From positions 2,666,001-2,730,000 of the forward strand of contig NZ_CP120997.1 of assembly GCF_030719295.1 (NCBI RefSeq): a stretch of DNA of 64,000 nt, read 5' to 3'. Both the position numbers and the translations under genes were made by a program. Shown in pieces: positions 32,583 through 41,404 of the stretch (positions are counted from its first letter, which is position 1; every line of letters starts with the position of its first letter). The stretch is from Streptomyces sp. Mut1. GTDB lineage: Bacteria > Actinomycetota > Actinomycetes > Streptomycetales > Streptomycetaceae. Below the pieces are notes generated by a model. That model searched no databases. It was not told the origin of the DNA and was given only the letters and a program-made list of their open reading frames with translations.

Positions 32583-32761
32583 CTAGGGCCTGTCTTCAAA
32601 CTGCCGTCGTCGCCCGAAGGGCGGCCGGGCGGCGTCAGGTGTGTGCTCTCGGTGTGCCGGCCCCAGGCCCCTGTACTGGACGTACCGGGGTCTGGGGCCG
32701 GTGCGGCGAGAGTGCGTGCATGGCGTCGCCCGGCAGACGGCAGTTTGAAGACAGGTCCTAG
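32583..32761. mobile_element. MITE-like element with 26-bp terminal inverted repeats
   Basis: This 179-bp element is bounded by CTAGGGCCTGTCTTCAAACT... on the left and its near-perfect reverse complement on the right (32736-32761). Only about one position differs over ~26 bp, and both ends carry CTAG. It has no ORF of its own. The interior holds a strong hairpin: CCGGCCCCAGGCCCC (from ~32660) pairs with GGGGTCTGGGGCCGG. Such GGCCTGTCTTCAAA-ended elements look like non-autonomous derivatives of an IS. It sits between the AAA+ start and the kinase promoter. Confidence 0.85.
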
Positions 32762-32938
32762 TGCGGCCCTCCGACACCGCCCGGCGGCGGCGGCCGCGGG
32801 CGCCGGAACAGGCCACGGGGGCGCCGTTCACGTTTTCCCCGTCCGTCCCAACCTTCGTGCTCCGGAAGGTCCGAAGCCCCCGGGATTTGGATAAAGTGCC
32901 GTGTCTACAGCAGAGCTCTCCGGGGGAGTTACGAGTTC

Positions 32939-34828
32939 ATGAGCGGTCAGCAGCCACGCAGAGCCGGCGCCTCGCAGGTCTTCCAGCCCCTCGCGGGCGA
33001 CGACCCGACCACCATCGCCGGATACCGGCTGGCCGCCAAGCTCGGCGCGGGCGGCATGGGCAAGGTCTACCTGTCGTACACGCCCGGCGGACGGCCCGTC
33101 GCCATCAAGGTGATCCGGCCCGAATTCGGTGAGGACCCCGAATTCCGCAGGCGGTTCGCACAGGAGGTGCAGTCCGCGCAGCGCGTGCAGGGGCTGTTCA
33201 CCGCGCCCGTCATCGACGCCGACACCAAGGGCGCGCAGCCGTGGCTGGCCACCGCGTACGTGCCGGGGCCCTCGCTCGCCGACGCGGTCGTGGCGCACGG
33301 GGCGCTGCCGGTCGAGGCGGTGCTGCTGCTGATCGCCGGTATGGCGGAGGCGCTGCACGTCATCCACGGGGCCGGCATCGTGCACCGCGACCTCAAGCCG
33401 TCCAACGTGCTGCTCGCGGCGGACGGGCCCCGCGTCATCGACTTCGGCATCGCCTACGCGGCCGACGCGACGTCCCTCACCGGCAGCGGTGTCACGATCG
33501 GCACCCCGTCGTTCATGGCCCCGGAGCAGGCCGCCGGACGCCGGGTCACCCCGGCGACGGACATCTTCGCGCTCGGCCAGGTCGCCGCCTTCGCGTCCAC
33601 GGGATCGCCGGCCTTCGGCGAGGGGACCTCGCACGGGGTGCTCTACCGGATCGTGCACGAGGACCCGGACCTCACCGGCGTCCCGGAGCGGCTGATGGAA
33701 CTGGTCGGGCGCTGCCTGTCCAAGGACCCGGAGGACCGGCCCTCGGTCGCCGAGGTGATCCAGCTGTGCCAGACGGCGAACGCGGAGACGGTGCTCCGCC
33801 GCCCCGAGGACTGGCTGCCGACACCGGTCGCCGCCGACATCACCGTCCGTGCGGCGGCCCCCGCCCCCGTCCAGACCCCGCCGCCCCCGTCCGCCGCGCC
33901 GGCTACGCCCCCCGCGGAGACGGCCACGCCCGCCACGCCCCCGGCCCCGGAACCGGAACCGGCGACCGTCCAGCAGCCGCCGGCGCCCGCGGCGAGCACC
34001 CCGCCCCCGGGGTACGGCCCGCCGGTCACCCCGCCGCCGGGCCAGGGCCCGCAGCCGGTGCAGCCGGGCCCGTACGGTGCCCAGCCCGTCCAGCCCGCGG
34101 CGTACGGCTATCCGCAGCAGACGTACGGCTACCCGCAGCCGGCTTCCGGGCACCCGACGCAGCCGACCCCGCAGGCACCCGCGCCCACCAAGCGCCGGCG
34201 CGGCCGGATCGTCGCCCTCGCCATCGCCGCCGCCCTGATCTTCGGTCTCGCGGGCGGCGGAACGGCGTACTTCATGCTCAAGGACGACGGCAAGGACGAC
34301 CGGGGCACCTCGTCCGCCAAGGACAAGGCCACCCCGCCGGCCGGAGAGACGACTCCCACGCCGACCCCGGAGGACACCTCCGACGAGGCGGCGGACGGCG
34401 GCAGCCCGGAGGAGGCCGACGTCGACCCCACCCCGACGGCCGACCCGACGCCCGACGACTTCCCCGGCATCAACCTCACCGCCGGCTACCACCTGACGCT
34501 CGGGGACGACGAGGTGCGCCCGCAGGAGGGCGAGAACGACGGGTACGAACTCTCCTACGACGACGACGGGTACATCGACTCGGAGACCGAGGGCGGCAAG
34601 CTCATCCTGCTCGACACCGGCCAGCACGGTTCGCTGGACATCTGCCGCGCGGAGACCCGGTTCGCGAACCACATCAACGTGGACCAGCTCTCCAAGGGCC
34701 GCCAGGTCTGCGTCACCACGGGCACCGGCCACATGGGGCTCATGACGTTCCAGGGCCAGTCCCCCGAGGACTCGCCCAGCAACTACATCACGATCGACAT
34801 CACGGTCTGGCGCAACGCGTTGGGGTGA
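32939..34828 (+). CDS. Transmembrane Ser/Thr protein kinase
   Basis: This 629-aa protein has a kinase domain at ~25-285: glycine loop LGAGGMGKVYL, Lys in VAIKVIRP, catalytic VHRDLKPSNVLL, DFGIAYA and the activation segment GTPSFMAPEQ. A Pro/Ala/Gln-rich linker (~300-415) precedes one membrane helix (IVALAIAAALIFGLAGGGTA, ~421-442). An extracellular Asp/Glu/Thr-rich stalk and a ~110-residue C-terminal domain without PASTA repeats follow (INLTAGYHLTLGDDE onward). It probably senses an extracytoplasmic signal. ATG 32939 is preceded by GGGGGAG. Confidence 0.92.
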   Translation: MSGQQPRRAGASQVFQPLAGDDPTTIAGYRLAAKLGAGGMGKVYLSYTPGGRPVAIKVIRPEFGEDPEFRRRFAQEVQSAQRVQGLFTAPVIDADTKGAQPWLATAYVPGPSLADAVVAHGALPVEAVLLLIAGMAEALHVIHGAGIVHRDLKPSNVLLAADGPRVIDFGIAYAADATSLTGSGVTIGTPSFMAPEQAAGRRVTPATDIFALGQVAAFASTGSPAFGEGTSHGVLYRIVHEDPDLTGVPERLMELVGRCLSKDPEDRPSVAEVIQLCQTANAETVLRRPEDWLPTPVAADITVRAAAPAPVQTPPPPSAAPATPPAETATPATPPAPEPEPATVQQPPAPAASTPPPGYGPPVTPPPGQGPQPVQPGPYGAQPVQPAAYGYPQQTYGYPQPASGHPTQPTPQAPAPTKRRRGRIVALAIAAALIFGLAGGGTAYFMLKDDGKDDRGTSSAKDKATPPAGETTPTPTPEDTSDEAADGGSPEEADVDPTPTADPTPDDFPGINLTAGYHLTLGDDEVRPQEGENDGYELSYDDDGYIDSETEGGKLILLDTGQHGSLDICRAETRFANHINVDQLSKGRQVCVTTGTGHMGLMTFQGQSPEDSPSNYITIDITVWRNALG

Positions 34829-34975
34829 GCGGCGCGTTGGGGCGACACGGCGGCGGAGCCATGAGCGGTTGAACGCCAGTGGGGTTCCACACGCCCCGGC
34901 CGAAATGCGCTGAGACGTAACACGCACGTGCGATAGCTTTTCCTGGGCGAAAGCGAAGGCAAACCGGGGGAAAAC

Positions 34976-35326
34976 ATGTCGCTGCGTGACCTGCTGCGCA
35001 ACGAAATGTTCGCGTCGATGTCCTGCTCCGAGCAAATGGCGGCCTTACGCTCCGCCCGCCTGTACTTCCAACGCCCCGAATCCCCCGGTTTCCTGGTGAG
35101 TGAGACCACGGAGGGGTCGGTTGTGCCGGTCTTCACCTCCGTCGAAGCGCTGGGGCTGTTCGCCGGTCCCTGCAAGTGGGCGTCCACCACCGTCGAGGAC
35201 CTCGTGGAGCTACTGCCCCCCGGCGTCCGCGCGCTGGTGGACCCACTGGGCCGGCGGCCGCTCGTGCTGGACGCGCAGACACTCGAAGTGGCGAAGACGG
35301 GGGAGGCACACGATGGCGGATCCTGA
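34976..35326 (+). CDS. SseB-like N-terminal domain protein with TTA codon
   Basis: This 116-aa protein contains LYFQRPESPGFLVS, VVPVFTSVEALGLFAGPCKW and GRRPLVLDAQTLE, which resemble the SseB N-terminal domain often encoded beside secreted polymorphic toxins. Codon 24 (35045-35047) is TTA, so this first gene of the toxin locus may be bldA-dependent. Its end overlaps the next start by 14 bp. GGGGGAAA lies upstream of the ATG. Function is inferred from context. Confidence 0.7.
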   Translation: MSLRDLLRNEMFASMSCSEQMAALRSARLYFQRPESPGFLVSETTEGSVVPVFTSVEALGLFAGPCKWASTTVEDLVELLPPGVRALVDPLGRRPLVLDAQTLEVAKTGEAHDGGS

Positions 35327-35873
35327 GGCCGGGAGGACGCCGACGGGGCCGGGGCCGGCCCCGGGAGACGGGTACCGGATCGAGATCGACTCGGTGCGCA
35401 AGGTGCTGGCTCCCCTGGAGGAGTCCGTGGTCGCCGCGCACCAGATCAAGCGTGACTGGAATACGTTGTCTGCCCAGATCTCGGAGTCGGCCGACTTCGA
35501 CATCGTCGGCCCGACCCGGACCATGCTCGAGAAGTGGGGCTTCGGCATGGGGCGGGTGGCCGAGGACACGGACACGGTGGTGGAGACCCTCCGGGTGGTC
35601 CTCGCCGCCTACGTGCTGGCCGACATGCTGTGCATCGAGAACTTCTCGCCGACCGCGGCCAACATCGCCAAGCTGCCGTTCGGCGAGGAAGGCATGAAGG
35701 CCTGGCAGGAGGGGTCCCGGCCGAAGTTCGACCCGCCGCCCGAGATCTACCAGGAGCCGTGGCTGGACGACGGCGGCTCCGGCAGTTACCAGGATGTGCC
35801 CCGGCACCCCCGCCTGCGGGTGGACGGCGGCTGGGAAGTGGACGGCGGATCGAATAAGGGGCCAGTGATATGA
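35313..35873 (+). CDS. Small helical protein in the Rhs toxin operon
   Basis: This 186-aa protein has a predicted mostly helical first 130 residues (YRIEIDSVRKVLAPLEESVV, ending with IAKLPFGEEGMKAWQEG) and a disordered Pro/Gly/Asp tail. The pattern fits WXG100/ESX-associated helper proteins encoded before large toxins. There is no signal peptide. It overlaps the toxin gene by 4 bp (ATGA). The family could not be named confidently. Confidence 0.6.
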   Translation: MADPEAGRTPTGPGPAPGDGYRIEIDSVRKVLAPLEESVVAAHQIKRDWNTLSAQISESADFDIVGPTRTMLEKWGFGMGRVAEDTDTVVETLRVVLAAYVLADMLCIENFSPTAANIAKLPFGEEGMKAWQEGSRPKFDPPPEIYQEPWLDDGGSGSYQDVPRHPRLRVDGGWEVDGGSNKGPVI

Positions 35874-38800
35874 CGAGCCGCGACGCGCTGGCCGGCGGCG
35901 AACGTGAACGCATACCTCCGCACGCCAAGCCGGACGACGTCATCTATGGCGACCCGGAGGTCGTCGACGGCCTCGCCCTGAAACTCCTCGCCTACGCGGG
36001 GGCGTTCAAGGACGGCTTGGACAAGCTCGACGACCTGTCCCTGATGGACTGGACCGGGGCCGGCTCGGAGGGGTTCAAGGAGGCCACCCGAAAGCTCCCC
36101 CAGGAACTGGAGTCGGCACAGAAATACTTCGAAGCCTCCGGGACGGCCCTGGACTCCTACGCGTACACGCTGCGCTCGGTCCACACTCGTGTCAGGCCGA
36201 TCATCGACGACGCCGACGAGGCCCGGGCGACCTCCAAGAAGTACTGGCAGCGGGTCACGGACTACAACGCCGCTCTGGAACGCAAGGAAGACCCGCTGCC
36301 GGAGCGTCCGCCGGACGACGATCCGGGCCTGGCCGCGCTGCAGGACTGCTACGGCCGCCTGGACAAGCTGGAGAGCGAGCTCGACACCGTCATCGGCGCG
36401 GCAAAGCGCAAGCTCGACAACGCCGCAGAGGAAGCCCCCGACAAGCCGCCGCCCCGCAAGGGATGGGACAAGTTTCAGAAGGGGGCCGGAGACTTCTTCG
36501 GCGGCGCGGGTGACACCATGCGCGGCTGGTACGAGGGGTTCGACGACCTCGTCAACGACGGCCCCGACGGCCTCGGTCTGCACCTGGCGGGCATGGTGGA
36601 CGGGGCATCGTACGCCGTGCAGCACCCCCAGGAGTTCGCCAAGGCCGTTGTTCACTGGGACGAATGGCAACGGAACCCGGCCAGGGCTGCCGGTCTGCTG
36701 ACGCCCGAGATCCTCCTCGCCCTCGCCACCGGCGGCGCCGGCTCCGCTCGGCGCGGGGCCTCCGTCGCCAAGAACGCCGCGCAGCGGCTGCGCGGCCGGG
36801 CGGAGGGCCTGCGCAGGGACGGCAGCGCCCGCACGCGGACGGACAGCCACCCGGACAGGAACACCACGCCCAACCAGCAGCGCCCCACGACCGGCGAGCC
36901 GATCGACGTGGCGACGGGCGAAATGCTCATGTCCGCCACCGACGTCACGCTGCCTGGCGCCCTGCCGGTGATCCTGGAGCGGCACTACGTCTCGGGACAC
37001 CCGTGCGGAGGGTGGTACGGGCCCACCTGGGCGGGGACGCTCGACCAGCGGCTGGAAATCGACGGCAAGGGGATCGTCTACATCACGGACGGCGGCATGC
37101 TGCTGACGTACCCAGTGCCGACGCCCGGTGAGGCCACGCTCCCCACCTCGGGACCCCGTTGGCCGCTGTACTGGGACGGCGACCCGGCCGGCACCATGCG
37201 CATCGTCGTCCCGGACAGCAACCGCATGCTCCACTTCGCCCCACTGCCCGTGAACGGCCGCGAACTGGCGCTGACCGCGATCACCGACCGGACCGGCGAC
37301 GGCGACCGCATCGACGTCGTCTACGACACCGAGGGCACGCCGAAGGAGATCAGGCACTCCGGCGGCTACCGCATCGCCGTCGACACCGACCCCGGCATAC
37401 CGCGGATCACCGCCCTTCGCCTCCTGCACGGCGCACGGCGCGAACACAGCACTACGCTCGTCTCCTACTCCTACGACGCCGCAGGCAACCTGGCTCAGGT
37501 CTTCAACTCGACCGACAGGGCAATGCGTTACCGATACGACGCGGCGCACCGAGTCACGTCGTGGACGGACCGCAACGGCACCTCGTACGGCTACGTCTAC
37601 GACCGGCAGGGCCGTGTCCTGCGGGGCGTCGGGCCGGACGGCATCCTGTCGGGCCGCATGCACTACGACACGGACGCCCGCACCTCCCGCTACACCGACT
37701 CGCAGGGCAACACCTCCGTGTACGTCTGCAACGAGGCGTACAAGATCGTCGCCTACACGGACCCGCTGGGAAACACCACGCTAACGGAGTGGGACGAGGA
37801 CAACCGGCATCCCGTCGCCGTCACCGACCCACTGGGCCGCACCACGCGCTACGGCTACGACGACGAAGGCCGGCTGGTCACCGTCGAGCGGCCCGACGGA
37901 ACGGTGGCCGGGACCGTCTACGACGACCGCGGCCTGCCGCTGGAGACCCGGGAGCCGGGCGGCGCGGTGTGGCGCCACACGTACGACGAGCGCGGCTCCC
38001 ACACGTCCACCACCGACCCCGGCGGCGCCGTCACCCACTACGGCTACAACGACTCGGGCCACCTCACCTCCGTCACCGACCCGCTGGGACACACCACCTA
38101 TTTCATTACGGACGCCGCGGGCCTCCCGGTCGAGACGACGACCCCCATGGGCTCCACCCTCCGCATGCGCCGCGGCCCGCACGGCCAGGTCACTGCCGTC
38201 ACCGACGCCCTGGGCCAGACCACGCATCACGGCTGGACGATCGAGGGCATGCCGGCCTGGCGCGAGGGGCCGGACGGCGCCCGCGAGGAGTGGCAGTGGG
38301 ACACCGAGGGCAACCTTGTCCTCCACACCGACGAAGCAGGCAACACCACCACCTACACGTACACGCACTTCGACCAGCCCGCCACGAGGACCGACCCCGA
38401 CGGGGCGCACTACACCTTCGTCTACGACACCGAGCTGCGCCTGACCGAGGTCACCAACCCGCAGGGCAGGCAATGGCGTTACACCTACGACGCGGCGGGC
38501 CACCTGGTCGCGGAGACCGACTTCGACGGTGCAACCCGCACCTACGAACGCGACCCGGCAGGCCGCCTCACGGCCCAGACGAACGCGGTGGGCCAGACAC
38601 TGCGCTTCACCCTCGACGCGCTCGGACGCATGATCGCCCAGCTCGACGAGTCCAGCGGTGAGGTGACGTCCTACGCGTACGCCGCGAACGGTGCCCTGCT
38701 CCACGCGGCTAATGCGGACACGGCGGTGGCTCGGGAGCACGACGCAGTCGGCCGGGTCATATCGGAGTCGGTCAACGGCCGCACCAGTGCCTACGCATAC

Positions 38801-40363
38801 GACGCCATGGGCCGCCGCACTTCGCGCATCACCCCCGCCGGTGTGCGCTCGGAATGGTCCTACGACCCGGCGGGCCGCCCCACCGGGCTGCGCCGGGGCG
38901 ACGCGGACCTCGCTTTCGCCTATGACGCCGCGGGACGTGAGACGGAACGCCGCATCGGGGAGCACACCACCCTCACGCAGGCCTGGGACAAGGGCAACCG
39001 CCTCACCACCCAGACCCTCGCCGTCCACGACGGGAGCGAGGCGGACCGGATCCTCCAGCAGCGCACCTACGCCTACCGCCCGGACGGCTACCTCACCGAG
39101 ATACGCGAACTGACCACGGGAACACGGCGTTTCACGCTGGACCCCATAGGCCGGGTCACGGACGTCCAGGCACACGGGTGGAGCGAGAGATACGCGTACG
39201 ACAGGACGGGCAACCAGACCCACGCCGACGCACCGCACCACCCCACGACCGGAGAGCGGAGCTACGACGGCGCGCTCATCCGCCGGGCGGGCCGCACCAC
39301 CTACGAACACGACGCCGCCGGCCGGCTGATCCGCAGGACCCGCAAGCTCCTCAACGGCCAGACCCGCACCTGGACGTACACGTGGAACGGGGAGAACCGC
39401 CTCACCAGGGCCACCACCCCCAGCGGCGAGGAACGGACGTACGCCTACGACCCCCTGGGCCGCCGCGTCTCCAAAACAGGTCCCGACGGAACCTTCCTCA
39501 CCTTCGCCTGGGACGGCACCAGCCTGGCCGAGCAGTCCACCCCGGACGCCACGACGACCACCTGGGACTATGCCCCCGGCACCCACCGCCCGATGGCCCA
39601 GTCCACCCGCCGGTCGGCCGAGACCGACACCACCCCCCAGTCGGAGTACGACACCCGCTTCTTCGCAATCGTCACGGACCTGGTCGGCACGCCCGTCGAA
39701 CTGGTCACGCCGGACGGCACGCTCGCCTGGCAGGCCCGCACCACCCTCTGGGGCACCCCCCTGCCCGCCACGGCAGACGAGGTGGACTGCCCGCTCCGCT
39801 TCCCCGGCCAGTACGCGGACGAGGAAACCGGCCTCCACTACAACTACTTCCGGCACTACGACCCGGAAACCGCCCGCTACACCACACCGGACCCGCTCGG
39901 ACTGGCGCCGGCACCCAACGCGGCGGCCTACGTCCGCAACCCCCACAGCTGGACCGACCACCTGGGGCTCTCCGGCGACCCGGAATGGGCCAACCCGGAC
40001 GACATCAACTTCTCCCAACGTACGGTGTCGCCGAACGACTACGTGGAGAGGATGCGCTCCGGGGTGTGGGACTGGCAACGCCCGGGCACCGCGCTGAAGG
40101 TCATGGAAGTGGACGGTCAGCTGGTCTCGTACGACAACCGACGCCTCGACGCGGCACGCGAAGTGGGGCGGCCGGTCATCATCGAGCGCCTCGACCCGAA
40201 CGCGCCTTACCCTGATTCGCCCAGCGGACGATCCTGGACGGAGCAATTCAAAAGGCGCAGAAATGACCCGCGGAACAGAAACGAACTAGGTGAGCCGGTC
40301 CCACCGACCGGGCTGAAGGAAAGGCCAAAGCACGTGCGCAACGGAAAGTGCAAGAAGAAATGA
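35870..40363 (+). CDS. Rhs-repeat polymorphic toxin
   Basis: This 1497-aa protein has an N-terminal WXG-like/ESX-type helical region (~20-200, with LSLMDWTGAGSEGFKEATRK). The pre-Rhs motif GEPIDVATGEMLMSATDVTL (~344) follows, then roughly 25 YD/Rhs repeats (YRYDAAHRVTSW, RYGYDDEGRLVTVERPDG). The Rhs core ends with the hallmark YTTPDPLGLAPAPNAAAYVR (~1338). The variable C-terminus (~1370-1497) starts DPEWANPDDINFSQRTVSPN. It contains LKVMEVDGQLVSYDNRRLDA, reminiscent of a ParB/Srx-like nuclease fold, and a basic tail KCKKK. It lacks a Sec signal and is probably secreted through an ESX-like or other system. The immunity gene overlaps its stop. Confidence 0.88.
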   Translation: MTSRDALAGGERERIPPHAKPDDVIYGDPEVVDGLALKLLAYAGAFKDGLDKLDDLSLMDWTGAGSEGFKEATRKLPQELESAQKYFEASGTALDSYAYTLRSVHTRVRPIIDDADEARATSKKYWQRVTDYNAALERKEDPLPERPPDDDPGLAALQDCYGRLDKLESELDTVIGAAKRKLDNAAEEAPDKPPPRKGWDKFQKGAGDFFGGAGDTMRGWYEGFDDLVNDGPDGLGLHLAGMVDGASYAVQHPQEFAKAVVHWDEWQRNPARAAGLLTPEILLALATGGAGSARRGASVAKNAAQRLRGRAEGLRRDGSARTRTDSHPDRNTTPNQQRPTTGEPIDVATGEMLMSATDVTLPGALPVILERHYVSGHPCGGWYGPTWAGTLDQRLEIDGKGIVYITDGGMLLTYPVPTPGEATLPTSGPRWPLYWDGDPAGTMRIVVPDSNRMLHFAPLPVNGRELALTAITDRTGDGDRIDVVYDTEGTPKEIRHSGGYRIAVDTDPGIPRITALRLLHGARREHSTTLVSYSYDAAGNLAQVFNSTDRAMRYRYDAAHRVTSWTDRNGTSYGYVYDRQGRVLRGVGPDGILSGRMHYDTDARTSRYTDSQGNTSVYVCNEAYKIVAYTDPLGNTTLTEWDEDNRHPVAVTDPLGRTTRYGYDDEGRLVTVERPDGTVAGTVYDDRGLPLETREPGGAVWRHTYDERGSHTSTTDPGGAVTHYGYNDSGHLTSVTDPLGHTTYFITDAAGLPVETTTPMGSTLRMRRGPHGQVTAVTDALGQTTHHGWTIEGMPAWREGPDGAREEWQWDTEGNLVLHTDEAGNTTTYTYTHFDQPATRTDPDGAHYTFVYDTELRLTEVTNPQGRQWRYTYDAAGHLVAETDFDGATRTYERDPAGRLTAQTNAVGQTLRFTLDALGRMIAQLDESSGEVTSYAYAANGALLHAANADTAVAREHDAVGRVISESVNGRTSAYAYDAMGRRTSRITPAGVRSEWSYDPAGRPTGLRRGDADLAFAYDAAGRETERRIGEHTTLTQAWDKGNRLTTQTLAVHDGSEADRILQQRTYAYRPDGYLTEIRELTTGTRRFTLDPIGRVTDVQAHGWSERYAYDRTGNQTHADAPHHPTTGERSYDGALIRRAGRTTYEHDAAGRLIRRTRKLLNGQTRTWTYTWNGENRLTRATTPSGEERTYAYDPLGRRVSKTGPDGTFLTFAWDGTSLAEQSTPDATTTTWDYAPGTHRPMAQSTRRSAETDTTPQSEYDTRFFAIVTDLVGTPVELVTPDGTLAWQARTTLWGTPLPATADEVDCPLRFPGQYADEETGLHYNYFRHYDPETARYTTPDPLGLAPAPNAAAYVRNPHSWTDHLGLSGDPEWANPDDINFSQRTVSPNDYVERMRSGVWDWQRPGTALKVMEVDGQLVSYDNRRLDAAREVGRPVIIERLDPNAPYPDSPSGRSWTEQFKRRRNDPRNRNELGEPVPPTGLKERPKHVRNGKCKKK

Positions 40364-40842
40364 CCACGATCGAACGGCTCTGGGCGGAGGACTACCAGCT
40401 TCCCGCCGAGGACGGGCTCTACTTCGCCGACGGGCGTTCCTATGATGTCGCCATCACCCCCGGAACGCCTGCGGGCCTCACGGTGCTCGAGCCCTTCGAC
40501 CTCGACGCGATGCTGGCGGAGGACCCGTCCTGGGTGTCCTCGGTGGACGGGCGCGCCGTCGCGGATCTGGGGGACAGGGGGCTCCTGTGGGCCGGCGAGG
40601 GCCCAATGGGCGCGGACGGATTCATCGCCCGGCTGACTGCCGACCGTAAGCTGATCTGGGCGCTGTTCTTCTCGGACTCCAACCCGTTCGACCGGATCCG
40701 GGTGTCAGGGAATGTCGCTGCGTTCCACTCGACCGCGGAGTTCGAACTCGCCGTCGACATCGACGACCCGCGAACTCAAGCACCTCCGGCGGTTGCTGAG
40801 CGAGGGCCCGGGGGCAGCGCCCCTGGAGGCGTCAGCCCGTGA
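40360..40842 (+). CDS. Putative immunity protein to the Rhs toxin
   Basis: This 160-aa protein starts with an ATGA overlap on the toxin stop, the usual arrangement for a cognate immunity gene. It is acidic (many Asp/Glu), fitting a partner for the basic toxin tail. WALFFSDSNPFDRIRVSGN and VAAFHSTAEFELAVDIDDP look like the end of a compact domain. The last ~25 residues (RTQAPPAVAERG onward) are low-complexity. An alternative frame there reads ELKHLRRLLSEGP, so a frameshift near 40770 is possible. Its 3' end overlaps the convergent TetR gene by 11 bp. Confidence 0.65.
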   Translation: MTTIERLWAEDYQLPAEDGLYFADGRSYDVAITPGTPAGLTVLEPFDLDAMLAEDPSWVSSVDGRAVADLGDRGLLWAGEGPMGADGFIARLTADRKLIWALFFSDSNPFDRIRVSGNVAAFHSTAEFELAVDIDDPRTQAPPAVAERGPGGSAPGGVSP

Positions 40843-41404
40843 TCAGCCGCTGGAGCGCGGGCGCGTAGAGGTCCGCGATGCGCTCCGGGGTCGCCAGCGC
40901 GCCCGCGCCCTCGCGGTGCAGGCTCAGCGTCGCGCCGAGGCCCAGCAGGTGGCCGGCCAGGAGCTCGGCGCGCAGGGCGCGGTCGGTGCCGGGGAGGCGG
41001 GCGGTCAGCGCGTCGGTGACCTGTTCGTGGAAGCGGTCGCGCAGCAGGGAGCGTTCGTCCTGGTTGCCGAGGGAGAAGACGACGCGCAGCAGCGGGTCCG
41101 ACTGGGCCTCGCGGCGGCGGGTCACCAGCGTGACGACCATGTGGCGGCCCAGGGCGTCGAGCGGGGCGTCGAGGAGTTCGGCGGCGGCCGGGCCGAAGTC
41201 GGCCACGGTGTTGAAGAGTTCCTCCTTGCGGCCGAAGTGCTTGACCACGAGGGAGGGGCTGACCCCGGCGTCCGCCGCGATCCGGCGGATCGTCACCTCC
41301 GCGTACGGGCGCTGGGTGAAGGCCCGCCGCGCGGCACGGAGGATGGCGTCCCGCCCCGTGCCGGTGTCGGCGGGGGCCGCCGTGGTGGCATGGCCGCCGG
41401 TCAT
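40832..41404 (-). CDS. TetR-family regulator
   Basis: This 190-aa protein has an N-terminal TetR helix-turn-helix (~18-65: ILRAARRAFTQRPYAEVTIR, IAADAGVSPSLVVKHFGRKE). The C-terminal ligand domain is typical (Leu/Arg-rich, VVTLVTRRREAQSDPLLRVV). Its ATG overlaps the MFS stop (ATGA), so it is co-transcribed with the efflux gene and very probably represses it. The nested inverted repeats at 42947-42990 are the likely operator. Confidence 0.9.
   Translation of the reverse strand: MTGGHATTAAPADTGTGRDAILRAARRAFTQRPYAEVTIRRIAADAGVSPSLVVKHFGRKEELFNTVADFGPAAAELLDAPLDALGRHMVVTLVTRRREAQSDPLLRVVFSLGNQDERSLLRDRFHEQVTDALTARLPGTDRALRAELLAGHLLGLGATLSLHREGAGALATPERIADLYAPALQRLITG

Noticed and set aside
32583..32761. 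Riboswitch or small RNA between the AAA+ and kinase genes
   Set aside because: The strong hairpin is enclosed by near-perfect terminal inverted repeats, which is better explained by a MITE-like element.
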